Shown: positions 18,705 through 26,984, counted from the first letter of the stretch. The stretch: 50,665 bases of DNA from Actinomycetota bacterium (GCA_004366205.1 SIRW01000109.1:1-50665); one strand, 5' to 3'. Notes: generated from the letters alone by a model not told the origin. Program-made: numbers and translations.

Positions 18705-19060
18705 CGAGATCGGACCTCGAGCGCGTGGCGGCGGCACGGGAGCACCTCGCCGCGCTTCGCCGCCACCTGGAGCGGGGTGACCTCGCCGACGACACGATCC
18801 TCGACGCGGTGTGCATGCGGTTGTCGGCCGCGATCGAGAGCGTCGCCATGGTCGATGAAGCGAGCCGGACCCGGGCCTACGGCAACAGCTGGCCTGCGAT
18901 CTGGAGCGTGCGGAACCGGATCGCTCACGGGTACGCGCTGGTGGATCGGACGATCATCATGGCGACGGTCGACAACGACCTCGGGGAGCTCGAGGAGGGT
19001 CTGCGATCGATCGAGCTCCACGCCGCAACGCCAGGCGATCCGCCGAGCTCCTCGACGTAG
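18701..19060 (+). CDS. HepT-like HEPN ribonuclease toxin
   Basis: This 119-residue, mostly helical protein is the partner of the upstream nucleotidyltransferase. The HEPN active-site motif RX4HXY is intact: Arg71, His76 and Tyr78 in RNRIAHGY. In characterised pairs this motif cleaves tRNA or mRNA, and the Tyr is adenylylated by the antitoxin. The antitoxin-first order, 4-base overlap and paired hairpins after the stop make it a compact two-gene operon. The toxin appears intact, so the system may be active. Confidence 0.87.
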   Translation: MTRSDLERVAAAREHLAALRRHLERGDLADDTILDAVCMRLSAAIESVAMVDEASRTRAYGNSWPAIWSVRNRIAHGYALVDRTIIMATVDNDLGELEEGLRSIELHAATPGDPPSSST

Positions 19061-19086
19061 GTCGAGGCGTCACCAAAGGGGGTGAC
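19050..19086 (+). terminator. Tandem hairpins ending the toxin-antitoxin operon
   Basis: CCTCGAC/GTCGAGG (19050-19067) with loop GTAG contains the hepT stop codon. GTCACC/GGTGAC (19069-19086) follows two bases later with loop AAAGGG. Both stems are perfect. There is no long T-run. Confidence 0.5.
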
Positions 19087-19213
19087 AAAGGATAGCGAGC
19101 CGATCGATTCGGCCGCCCGCCGTCACCTCGTACTGCCAGCGGTCGTACGTCTTGCCCTGATGGGCGCCGGTCCCGTAGGTCTTGCCCTCCAGGCGCTTCT
19201 GGCGGGACGAGAG
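19070..19213 (-). pseudogene. Remnant resembling a RelE/ParE-family toxin
   Basis: On the minus strand a 47-codon open stretch between two stops reads GKTYGTGAHQGKTYDRWQ and then YEVTAGGRI. From memory this matches the middle of RelE-type toxins, where YEVTGGGRI is followed by a W-Y strand and a C-terminal HPK motif. Here similarity stops after GGRI, and there is no start codon or N-terminal part. I read it as a decayed fragment; the family assignment is tentative. Confidence 0.35.
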
Positions 19214-19309
19214 CTACGGAGGACGTGGGTCGCGGAGTGCAGCGCCGAGTGTGCGACGTGCCGGCGCAGGTCCCCGGATGTGCACCTGGACGAGTTGGTC
19301 TGACCGCCG

Positions 19310-19483
19310 ATCATCCGTCCCTTCCTCGATGCGGCGATGGCGGCCGGGCTGATCCGCCGGCAGGACGCCCGCCGGCTCGCCGGGTGGCTCACCCGCATCG
19401 CCATCATCGCCGTCGTGGCCCCGCCCGAGGACGACCTCGAAGCCGCGCTCGATACGGTCCTGCTCCCCCTGCTCGACCCGTGA
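19310..19483 (+). pseudogene. C-terminal fragment of a TetR-family regulator
   Basis: The 57 codons ending at TGA 19481-19483 read IRPFLDAAMAAGLIRRQD, ARRLAGWLTRIAIIAVVAPP and a C-terminal VLLPLLDP. This pattern is familiar from the ligand-binding C-terminus of TetR/AcrR proteins. There is no HTH region upstream: an in-frame stop lies at 19301-19303. It is a 3' remnant, with the rest lost or never acquired. With the RelE-like fragment it fills the otherwise gene-free stretch 19061-19519. Confidence 0.5.
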
Positions 19484-19519
19484 CGCGGCCTGCGCCGCCG
19501 CCCTCAGGCGGTTCGGCGA

Positions 19520-19894
19520 TCAGCCAGCGGCCTCCATGTTCTTCACCACGACCGCCATGGTGCGGTCGAGCTCGTCCGTGGGGCTGAACTCGACGACCTC
19601 GGTGCCCGCGTACAGCGCCGGTGTGTGGCCGGGTGGGACGTAGTAGGCGTCACCGGCCTCGAACGTCTCCTCGCCGGCTGCGGTGCGGTAGGTCAGCTTG
19701 CCTGCGATCACGTACCCCCAGTGCGCCGACTGGCAGCGATCATCAGGCAGTCCCGTGAACAACGGGCTCAGGTCGACGTCTTCGGTGTAGCGCTCGAACG
19801 CCACGGTGTAGCCCCCGTCGAGCCGCTCGATGTGGCCCTCGTAACCCTCGACCTCGATGACCTCCGACGTAGTCGCTTTCGATGCTCCTGGCAT
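19520..19894 (-). CDS. Cupin-domain protein
   Basis: This 124-residue single-domain cupin has the metal-site pattern CQSAHWGYVIAGKLTYR and GDAYYVPPGHTPALY, where His and Glu/Tyr positions resemble a degenerate cupin metal site. The C-terminus VEFSPTDELDRTMAVV is shared by small actinobacterial cupins of unknown substrate. ATG 19894 was chosen because a purine-rich AGGGGGG lies just upstream; ATG 19921 would add nine residues. It is divergent from the UbiB-like gene. Confidence 0.8.
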   Translation of the reverse strand: MPGASKATTSEVIEVEGYEGHIERLDGGYTVAFERYTEDVDLSPLFTGLPDDRCQSAHWGYVIAGKLTYRTAAGEETFEAGDAYYVPPGHTPALYAGTEVVEFSPTDELDRTMAVVVKNMEAAG

Positions 19895-20026
19895 GGCCAC
19901 CCCCCTGTCTCGATGCCCCATGGCCGATTTCGACGGTACGCCCGCGTCTGGTAGCTGTCGAGCCGATCCTCGACTGCACCGTGGTCTCGCCGAGCATGCC
20001 GGGGACGATGTGCGGCGAATTGACCG

Positions 20027-20049
20027 GTTACCCGCGGTAACAGTAGCGT
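20027..20049 (+). promoter_or_regulatory. Operator-like palindrome and -10 before the UbiB-family gene
   Basis: GTTACCCGCGGTAAC (20027-20041) has perfect 6-bp arms. It is followed by TAGCGT (20044-20049), a -10-like hexamer seven bases before ATG 20057, with no ribosome binding site, which suggests a leaderless transcript. The palindrome would cover the region just upstream of the -10, consistent with a repressor site. Confidence 0.45.
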
Positions 20050-20056
20050 CCGTCCG

Positions 20057-21352
20057 ATGGGAGGCGACCGGGACTGGGGGCTGCCGGGGAACCGGCTCCA
20101 CCGCCGGGCGATGCTGTACGGCGCGGCGGCGCGGGTGAGCGGCCGCTACGCGGGCATCCAGGCGACCCGTCCGCTGCGGCGCGATGCGTGTGACCGCGAG
20201 CGGGCGCTGGCCGCGGCCCACGAGGCCGGGGCCCGGGACCTGTACCGCACCGCGATCCGGTTGCGGGGCGGGTTCTTGAAGCTGGGCCAGTTCGTGTCGG
20301 CCCGGCCCGACCTGCTGCTCGAGCCCTACGTGCGCGAGCTGTCCAAGCTGCAGGACCGGGTGCCGCCGGCGCCGGCTTCGGTCATCCTGCGCATCCTCGC
20401 CGAGGACGTCGGCCCGCCCGACGAGCTGTTCGCCGAGGTGGACGGCGACTCGGCGTCGGCGGCGTCGCTCGCCCAGGTCCACCGGGCGACCCGCACCGAC
20501 GGCCGGGTCGTGGCGGTGAAGGTGCAGTACCCGGGCGTGGCCGAGATCGTGCCCGCCGAGATGGGCGAGACGCGGCGGATCCTCGGGTTCGTCGCCCGCT
20601 TCGTGAAGGGCATCGGGCTCGACACCATCGCCGCGGCGCTGCACCGGACGGTGCTCGAGGAGCTCGACTACGCCAACGAGGCCGCCAACCTGGAACGCTT
20701 CCGCGCCAACTTCGCCGACGAGCCCAACGTCGTGGTGCCCGCGGTGCACCCGGACCTGTCACGGGGCCGGGTGCTGGTCATGGACTGGGTGGATGGCACG
20801 AACCTGGCGGTGGCGCTGCGCACCGCAGACCGCGCCGTCGCCGAGGAGGCGAGCCGCCTGCTCGTGGACGCGTACCTGAAGCAGATCCTCGTCGACGGCT
20901 TCCTGCACGCCGACCCGCACCCCGGCAACTTCCTGCTGCAGGTCACACCCGAGGGGCCGCGCCTCGGAGTCGTCGACTTCGGCGCGTGCGCGGCGCTGCC
21001 CGAGCACGTGCGGCTGGGGCTGCGACACGTCTACGAGGCGGGCATCGGCCTGGACGTCGAGTCTGTCGCCGAGGGCCTCCACGAGCTCGGGCTGCGCACC
21101 GAGTCGGGCAACCCCGAGTCGCTCCTGCAGTGGGCGAGCCTGTTCACCTTCGACGCCGACGCCGATCCCGAGGCACGGGAGGACAACTTCCGGCGCCTGG
21201 TCCGGGCGGCCCGCACCGACCCCGTCGCCCACATCCCCCACGAGCTGGTCATGCTCGGCCGGGTGCTCATCGTGCAGACCGGCCTGGTGGCCCGCGTCCG
21301 CCCGCAGTGGCGCATGGACGAGCTCGTCGCCGCCCGACTGGCCACGGGCTGA
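20057..21352 (+). CDS. UbiB/ABC1-family atypical kinase
   Basis: This 431-residue protein of the ABC1/AarF/UbiB family has an atypical protein-kinase-like fold; family members support quinone or lipid metabolism. The KxGQ motif (LKLGQFVSARPD), the Ala-rich nucleotide loop (ASAASLAQVHRA), the invariant Lys region VAVKVQYPG, the catalytic HADPHPGNF and the metal-binding DFG are all present. There are no obvious C-terminal membrane helices, unlike E. coli UbiB. The precise substrate is unknown. Confidence 0.9.
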   Translation: MGGDRDWGLPGNRLHRRAMLYGAAARVSGRYAGIQATRPLRRDACDRERALAAAHEAGARDLYRTAIRLRGGFLKLGQFVSARPDLLLEPYVRELSKLQDRVPPAPASVILRILAEDVGPPDELFAEVDGDSASAASLAQVHRATRTDGRVVAVKVQYPGVAEIVPAEMGETRRILGFVARFVKGIGLDTIAAALHRTVLEELDYANEAANLERFRANFADEPNVVVPAVHPDLSRGRVLVMDWVDGTNLAVALRTADRAVAEEASRLLVDAYLKQILVDGFLHADPHPGNFLLQVTPEGPRLGVVDFGACAALPEHVRLGLRHVYEAGIGLDVESVAEGLHELGLRTESGNPESLLQWASLFTFDADADPEAREDNFRRLVRAARTDPVAHIPHELVMLGRVLIVQTGLVARVRPQWRMDELVAARLATG

Positions 21353-21399
21353 GACGCCGGCGCCCACCGGTACGACACGCCGTCGCCCAGCCAAACGAA

Positions 21400-21417
21400 T
21401 GAGTGAGCGCTCACTCA
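21400..21417 (+). promoter_or_regulatory. TetR-type operator palindrome
   Basis: TGAGTGAGCGCTCACTCA is a perfect 18-base palindrome just upstream of the TetR gene and ABC exporter pair. It has the form of known TetR-family autoregulatory operators. A -10-like TAGAAC lies at 21425-21430. Confidence 0.7.
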
Positions 21418-21438
21418 GTCGTGCTAGAACGTGCGGCC

Positions 21439-22050
21439 GTGCCGTCGACCGCCGCCGACACCGCGAGCCCGAACCGGTCCCGCCGGGCCGCGCCGCTTCC
21501 GCCCGGCGACCGCCGGGCGGCGATCGTGGCGGCCGCCATCCCGCTGCTGCGGCGCCGGGGGGTGGCCGTCACCACCCGCGAGGTGGCCGAGGCCGCCGGG
21601 GTCGCCGAGGGCACGATCTTCAACGTCTTTGCGGACAAGCAGGCCCTGATCGCCGCCGCCGTCGAGGCCGCCCTGGACCCCGGCCCCACGATCGCCCGCC
21701 TCGGGTCGATCGACGGGGCGCTGGGCTTCGAGGAACGGCTGGTCGAGGCCGTCCGCATCCTGCAGGTCCGCCTCGCCGAGGTGTGGCAGCTGCTGCTGGC
21801 CGTCGGACCCGACGGGCGGCCCCCGGCCACCGATGAGAGCCGCAGCGACGCCGCCGCCCGCCACGTGGCGGCGCTGGAGGGCCTGCTCGCACCCCGCTCC
21901 CGGCGGCTGCGCCGCACCCCGACCCAGGCGGCCCAGGCGCTCTTCGCCCTCACCGTCGGGTGCTCGCACCCTGGCGTGCTCGATCACCCGATGCCCCCCG
22001 AGCAGATCGTCGACCTGTTCCTGCGCGGCGTGGGAGGAGGCCGGCGGTGA
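21439..22050 (+). CDS. TetR-family repressor of the ABC exporter pair
   Basis: This 203-residue regulator has an N-terminal HTH (about residues 25-60: IVAAAIPLLRRRG ... VAEAAGVAEGTIFNVF) and a variable C-terminal ligand domain. It is coupled by GTGA to the exporter genes, so it is probably their ligand-responsive repressor, acting at the palindrome at 21400-21417. The start is uncertain. In-frame GTG 21403 lies inside the palindrome and is unlikely; GTG 21421 and GTG 21439 are both possible. 21439 lies eight bases after the TAGAAC hexamer, which would make a leaderless mRNA. Confidence 0.87.
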   Translation: MPSTAADTASPNRSRRAAPLPPGDRRAAIVAAAIPLLRRRGVAVTTREVAEAAGVAEGTIFNVFADKQALIAAAVEAALDPGPTIARLGSIDGALGFEERLVEAVRILQVRLAEVWQLLLAVGPDGRPPATDESRSDAAARHVAALEGLLAPRSRRLRRTPTQAAQALFALTVGCSHPGVLDHPMPPEQIVDLFLRGVGGGRR

Positions 22051-23777
22051 GGCGGCTGCTGCGCACCTACCTTCCCCGGGTGGCGCCCGTGCTGGCCGGC
22101 CTGCTCGCCTTCCAGGTCGGCCAGTCCGTCGCCACCCTCTACCTGCCCCGGGTGACGGCGGAGATCATCGACCGGGGCGTCATCCCCGGCGACCGGGGCG
22201 CCATCTGGCGGATCGGCGCGATGATGATGGGCGTCACCGTCGTGCAGGCGGCCTGCCTCGTCACCGGGGTGTACTTCGCGGCGCGGGCCTCGATGGGCGT
22301 GGGCCGGGAGATCCGGGGCGATCTGTTCCACCGGGTCACGGGCTTCTCGGCGCAGGAGGTCGGACGCTTCGGCGCGCCGACCCTGATCACGCGCATCACC
22401 AACGACGTGCAGCAGGTGCAGGTGATGGTGCAGATGGCGGGCATGACAGCCGTGGTGGCGCCCATCACCGCGGTGTTCGGCACCTGGATGGCCGTGCGGG
22501 AGGACGCCGGCCTGACGGTGGTGCTCCTGGTTGCCATCCCCGTGCTGGCGCTCGTGGTCGGGCTGCTGCTCAGCCGGCTGCACCCCAGCTTCGTGGCCAT
22601 GCAGGACCGCATCGACGACGTGAACGGCGTGCTGCGCGAGCAGGTCACGGGCCTCCGGGTGGTGCGGGCCTTCGTGCGCGAGCCCGTCGAGCGGGCCCGG
22701 TTCGACGTCGCCAACGCCGCCCTCACCGCCACCGCCCTGCGCACCGGCCGGCTGATGGCGGTCATGTTCCCGGTGATCCTGCTGGTGCAGAACGGCGCCA
22801 GCGTCGCCGTCGTCTGGTACGGGGGCGTGCGCATCGACGCCGGCCTGACCACGGTCGGGTCCCTCGTCGCCTTCCTCGGCTACATCGTGCTGGTCCTGAT
22901 GGCGGTGATGATGGCCAGCTTCATGTTCGTGATGCTCCCCCGCGCCGCCGTGGCGGCGAACCGGATCATGGAGGTGCTCGACGCCGAGCCCTCCGTCGTC
23001 GCACCCGCCGAGCCGGTCAGGGGGGTGCCCCGCACCGGCACCCTCGAGCTCCGGGACGTCACGTTCCGCTACCCCGGCGCCGAGGAACCCGTGGTCAAGG
23101 GCGTGTCGTTCGTGGCCGAGCCCGGGGAGACGGTGGCGATCATCGGCAGCACCGGGTCGGGCAAGACCACGCTGCTCGGCCTCGTGCCCCGCCTGTACGA
23201 CGTGACCGACGGGGCGGTGCTCGTCGACGGCGTCGACGTTCGGGACCTGGCCCTCGACGACCTCTGGTCGCGCCTCGGCCTCGTCCCCCAGAAGCCGTTC
23301 CTGTTCTCCGGCACGGTCGCCGACAACCTCCGCTACGGCAAGCAGGACGCCACCGAGGAGGAGATGTGGGAGGCCCTCACGGTGGCCCAGGCCGCCGACT
23401 TCGTGGCCGCCATGCCCGGTGCGCTCGAGGCGACCATCACCCAGGGCGGCACGAACGTGTCGGGCGGCCAGCGCCAGCGCCTGGCCATCGCCCGGGCCCT
23501 CGTCCGCCGGCCCGAGATCTTCCTGTTCGACGACTCGTTCTCCGCGCTCGACCTGGCCACCGACGCCCGTTTGCGGGCTGCCCTCCCGGCCTTCACGGCG
23601 AACGCCACGTTCGTGGTGGTGGCCCAGCGGGTGTCCACCATCGTCGATGCCGACCGGATCGTCGTGCTCGAGGGCGGCGAGGTCGTCGGTCTCGGCACCC
23701 ACGACGAGCTCGTCGCCGGGTGCGCGACGTACGCCGAGATCGTCGAGTCCCAGCGCAGCGTCCAGGAGCGGGTGTGA
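22047..23777 (+). CDS. ABC exporter half-transporter with degenerate ATPase site
   Basis: This 576-residue protein has an N-terminal six-helix ABC_membrane domain and a C-terminal nucleotide-binding domain. Walker A is GSTGSGKTT (near residue 367) and the signature is VSGGQRQR. After Walker B the usual catalytic Glu is Asp (FLFDDSFSALD, near 491), and the switch His is Gln (VAQRVST, near 525). This is the signature of the non-catalytic half of heterodimeric exporters such as TmrAB or BmrCD. A strong GGAGGA precedes GTG 22047, which overlaps the TetR stop. The substrate is unknown: drug, lipid or peptide. Confidence 0.93.
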   Translation: MRRLLRTYLPRVAPVLAGLLAFQVGQSVATLYLPRVTAEIIDRGVIPGDRGAIWRIGAMMMGVTVVQAACLVTGVYFAARASMGVGREIRGDLFHRVTGFSAQEVGRFGAPTLITRITNDVQQVQVMVQMAGMTAVVAPITAVFGTWMAVREDAGLTVVLLVAIPVLALVVGLLLSRLHPSFVAMQDRIDDVNGVLREQVTGLRVVRAFVREPVERARFDVANAALTATALRTGRLMAVMFPVILLVQNGASVAVVWYGGVRIDAGLTTVGSLVAFLGYIVLVLMAVMMASFMFVMLPRAAVAANRIMEVLDAEPSVVAPAEPVRGVPRTGTLELRDVTFRYPGAEEPVVKGVSFVAEPGETVAIIGSTGSGKTTLLGLVPRLYDVTDGAVLVDGVDVRDLALDDLWSRLGLVPQKPFLFSGTVADNLRYGKQDATEEEMWEALTVAQAADFVAAMPGALEATITQGGTNVSGGQRQRLAIARALVRRPEIFLFDDSFSALDLATDARLRAALPAFTANATFVVVAQRVSTIVDADRIVVLEGGEVVGLGTHDELVAGCATYAEIVESQRSVQERV

Positions 23778-25726
23778 ACCGCGCCGGGCCGCTTCCCGCC
23801 TCGGGCGAACGGGTCGCCACGCGCGACCAGGCGCTGACCCGCACCGGCTTCGGGCCGGCGGCGCCGCCGATGGTCACCAGCACCGACCCGAAGGGCGCGG
23901 CCCGGCGCCTGTTCGGCCTCCTCCGTCCCGAGCGGACCCGGCTCGTGCTCGTGCTGGTCGCCGTGACCGTCAGCGTGAGCCTGACCGTGTACGGGCCCCG
24001 CCTCCTCGGCGAGGCCACCGACGTGATCGTCCGGGGGGTGTTCGGCGGTGGCGGCGTCGACTTCGGGGAGCTGCGCCGGGTGCTCACGCTCGCCATCGGC
24101 GTGTACGCCGGCGGGGCGCTGCTGTCGTGGCTGGTCGCCCACGTGATGGCCGGGGTCGTGCAGCGCACGATGTCGGGGCTGCGCACGGCGGTGGAGGAGA
24201 AGGTGCACCGGGTCCCGCTCTCCTACGTGGACCGCACGCCCCGCGGCGATCTTTTGAGCCGGGTGACCAACGACATCGACAACATCGCCCAGAACCTGCA
24301 GATGAGCGTCAGCCAGTCGTTGAACCAGCTCCTGATGATCGTGGGCGTCGCGGCGATGATGGTGTGGATCTCACCGGTGCTGGCCATCTTCGCCCTGGTC
24401 CTCATCCCGATCTCGATCACCCTCATCCGCATCGTCGCCCGCCGCTCCCGGAAGCGATTCATGGCCCAGTGGCGTCACACAGGCGAGCTGAACGCCATCG
24501 TGGAGGAGGCCTTCACCGGTCACGCCCTGGTGAAGGTGTTCGGCCGTCAGGAGGAGGTCGAGCGGCGGTTCGCGGCGGTGAACGAGGCGGTGTACGAGGC
24601 CAGCCACCGCGCCCAGTTCGTCATCGGCACCACCCAGCCGCTGATGATGTTCCTCGGCAACCTCAACTACCTCGTCGTCGCCGTGGTCGGCAGCCTGCGG
24701 ATCACCGCAGGTGCCATGACCGTCGGCGAGCTACAGGCCTTCATCCAGTACGCCCGCATGTACACCCAGCCGCTGAGCGCCCTGGCGGGGATGCTGAACA
24801 TGCTCCAGTCGGGCCTGGCCTCGGCCGAGCGGGTGTTCGAGCTGCTCGACGCCCCCGAGGAGCGCGGCGAGCCCGCCGACCCCCCGGCGCTCGGCACCGT
24901 CGAGGGGCGGGTCGCGTTCGAGGACGTGTCCTTCGCCTACGACCCCGATCAGCCGCTCATCGAGGGGCTGACGCTCGTGGCCGAGCCCGGCCAGACCGTG
25001 GCCATCGTCGGTCCGACCGGGGCGGGCAAGACCACGCTCGTGAACCTGGTGATGCGCTTCTACGAGGTGGACGGCGGCCGCATCACCCTCGACGGCGTCG
25101 ACATCCGGGACCTGCGGCGGGACCAGCTCCGGGAGCGGATCGGCATGGTCCTCCAGGACACCTGGCTGTTCGAGGGGACGATCCGCGAGAACATCCGCTA
25201 CGGCCGCCCCGACGCCACCGACGCCGAGGTCGAGGCGGCCGCGGCCGCCGCCTACGTCGACCGCTTCGTGCACGCCCTTCCCCACGGGTACGAGACCGTG
25301 CTCGACGAGGACGGCGGGAACCTGAGCGGGGGCGAGAAGCAGCTCGTCACCATCGCCCGGGCGTTCCTGAACGACCCCGCCATCCTCATCCTCGACGAGG
25401 CCACCAGCTCGGTCGACACCCGCACCGAGGTGCTCATCCAGAAGGCGATGGCGGCGCTGCGCACCCGGCGGACGAGCTTCGTCATCGCCCACCGGCTCTC
25501 CACGATCCGCGACGCCGACGTCATCGTGATGATGGAGGCCGGACGCATCGTCGAGCAGGGCTCCCACGACGAGCTGCTCGCCCGCAAGGGTGCCTACTAC
25601 CGGCTCTACGACGCGCAGTTCCGGGCGCCGGTGACCGACGAGCAGGACCTGGAACCGGCCACGCGGGCGCGGCCCACCCGCCCGCCGATGGCCGGCATGC
25701 CGATGGGTGGGCCCCGGCCGCTGTGA
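23774..25726 (+). CDS. ABC exporter half-transporter, catalytically complete
   Basis: This 650-residue partner of the preceding half-transporter has an N-terminal extension (about 45 residues), six membrane helices, and an ATPase domain. The ATPase has Walker A GPTGAGKTT (near residue 413), signature LSGGEKQL, Walker B ILILDEATSS with catalytic Glu, and switch His (IAHRLST). Together the two halves give one complete and one degenerate ATP site. The C-terminal tail is Pro/Met-rich. GTG 23774 overlaps the upstream stop, so the two subunits are made together. Confidence 0.94.
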   Translation: MNRAGPLPASGERVATRDQALTRTGFGPAAPPMVTSTDPKGAARRLFGLLRPERTRLVLVLVAVTVSVSLTVYGPRLLGEATDVIVRGVFGGGGVDFGELRRVLTLAIGVYAGGALLSWLVAHVMAGVVQRTMSGLRTAVEEKVHRVPLSYVDRTPRGDLLSRVTNDIDNIAQNLQMSVSQSLNQLLMIVGVAAMMVWISPVLAIFALVLIPISITLIRIVARRSRKRFMAQWRHTGELNAIVEEAFTGHALVKVFGRQEEVERRFAAVNEAVYEASHRAQFVIGTTQPLMMFLGNLNYLVVAVVGSLRITAGAMTVGELQAFIQYARMYTQPLSALAGMLNMLQSGLASAERVFELLDAPEERGEPADPPALGTVEGRVAFEDVSFAYDPDQPLIEGLTLVAEPGQTVAIVGPTGAGKTTLVNLVMRFYEVDGGRITLDGVDIRDLRRDQLRERIGMVLQDTWLFEGTIRENIRYGRPDATDAEVEAAAAAAYVDRFVHALPHGYETVLDEDGGNLSGGEKQLVTIARAFLNDPAILILDEATSSVDTRTEVLIQKAMAALRTRRTSFVIAHRLSTIRDADVIVMMEAGRIVEQGSHDELLARKGAYYRLYDAQFRAPVTDEQDLEPATRARPTRPPMAGMPMGGPRPL

Positions 25727-25751
25727 CACCTGCACGAGAGGACGTGACCGC

Positions 25752-26942
25752 ATGCCCGTGACGACCGCACCGGACCTGCTCGACGAGGCCTTCTACGCCG
25801 ACCTCGACGGCATGCACGAGACCTTCGCGTACCTGCGCGCCACCGATCCCGTCTACCGCGACCCGGTGAGCGGCTTCGTCGGCGTCACCCGGCACGCCGA
25901 TGTGATCGACGTCGAGCGACGGGCGTCGGTGTTCGTGAGCAGCCGGGGCTACCGGGCCGTGTGGTCACCCGCCGAGGACAACATGATCGCCCAGGACGAC
26001 CCGGGGCACGCAGAGCAGCGGGCCCTCGTGGCCCGGCGGCTCACCCCCCGCGGCGTGGCGCGCGACGAAGCGCGGCTGCGCGCCCTGATCGACGAGCTGC
26101 TCGACGCCGTGGCCGGTGCGGGGCGGATGGAGGTCGTCGATGCGCTCGCCGCCCAGCTGCCGAGCCGGCTGACCGCCGAGCTCCTGGGCTTCCCCGAGGA
26201 CCGCTGGCGGGACATCAAGTCCTGGTCCGAGCGGCTGATGCGCCTCGACTCGATCCCCCGCGACCCGAGCGGCCGGGTCATGCAGGGGGTGATCTCGGCG
26301 ATCGGCGAGTTCCAGGCGTACCTCGACGAGGCCGTGCCCCGGTTCCGGGAAGCGCCCGACGACTCGTTCATCTCGGTGTGGGCCAACGCCCAGGTGAAGG
26401 GCTGCCCCATGAGCGACCACACGATCATGAACGAGACCGGCCTGTTCATCTCGGGCGGCGCGGAGACGACGCGCACCGCCATCGCCCGGGGCCTGCGGGC
26501 GTTCTGCGACCACCCCGACCAGTGGGAGCGCATGGCCGAGGACCCCGCGACCGTGCCCGGCGCCGTCGAGGAGGTGCTGCGCTGGGTGTCGCCGCTGAAC
26601 CAGATGTTCCGCACCGCGGTGACCGACGACGTGATCGGCGGCACGCCGGTGCAGGCCGGCGACCGCATCGCCCTGCTGTACCCGTCGGCGAACCGGGACG
26701 AGGCCGTGTTCGACGACCCCTTCCGCTTCGACATCACCCGCCACCCCAACCATCACGTCGCCTTCGGGTTCGGGCCGCACGTGTGCGTCGGCCAGGCCCT
26801 GGCCCGGTTGGAGCTGCGCCTGCTCTTCACGGAGATGTCCCGGCGGTTCACGAACCTGCGGGTGCTGAGCGAGCCGGTGATCGAGCGCAACATCTTCGCG
26901 GGCGCCGTGGAGCGCTTCGAGCTCGGCTTCGACCTCCGCTGA
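25752..26942 (+). CDS. Cytochrome P450
   Basis: This 396-residue soluble bacterial P450 is a haem monooxygenase that needs separate ferredoxin and reductase partners, none of which is in the window. The I-helix motif is FISGGAETTR, the ExxR is in EEVLRW, and the haem-binding loop is FGFGPHVCVGQALAR with Cys345. It lies 25 bases after the exporter gene on the same strand, so it may belong to the same transcript. The overall form is of the actinobacterial steroid/fatty-acid type, but the substrate is not decidable. ATG 25752 follows a GAGAGGA. Confidence 0.92.
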   Translation: MPVTTAPDLLDEAFYADLDGMHETFAYLRATDPVYRDPVSGFVGVTRHADVIDVERRASVFVSSRGYRAVWSPAEDNMIAQDDPGHAEQRALVARRLTPRGVARDEARLRALIDELLDAVAGAGRMEVVDALAAQLPSRLTAELLGFPEDRWRDIKSWSERLMRLDSIPRDPSGRVMQGVISAIGEFQAYLDEAVPRFREAPDDSFISVWANAQVKGCPMSDHTIMNETGLFISGGAETTRTAIARGLRAFCDHPDQWERMAEDPATVPGAVEEVLRWVSPLNQMFRTAVTDDVIGGTPVQAGDRIALLYPSANRDEAVFDDPFRFDITRHPNHHVAFGFGPHVCVGQALARLELRLLFTEMSRRFTNLRVLSEPVIERNIFAGAVERFELGFDLR

Positions 26943-26960
26943 CCCGCCGGGACGCCGGTG

Positions 26961-26984
26961 CGCAAGGGTCGAACGACCCTTGCG
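26961..26984 (+). promoter_or_regulatory. 24-base palindrome between the P450 and TetR genes
   Basis: CGCAAGGGTCG (26961-26971) and its exact reverse complement CGACCCTTGCG (26974-26984) are separated by AA. It can act as a P450 transcript-end hairpin or as an operator for the TetR regulator 95 bases downstream. The near-gapless symmetry favours a DNA-binding site. Confidence 0.55.

Noticed and set aside
19082-19303. A 73-codon plus-strand frame in the islet
   Set aside because: It has no ribosome binding site or recognisable motif and overlaps the RelE-like remnant on the other strand, so it is probably a chance frame.
17942-19519. A complete integrated element with att repeats next to tRNA-Leu
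   Set aside because: No integrase gene and no second copy of the tRNA 3' end could be found in the window.
21403-21438. GTG 21403 as the TetR start
   Set aside because: It lies inside the 18-base operator palindrome, and the added residues show no conserved features.
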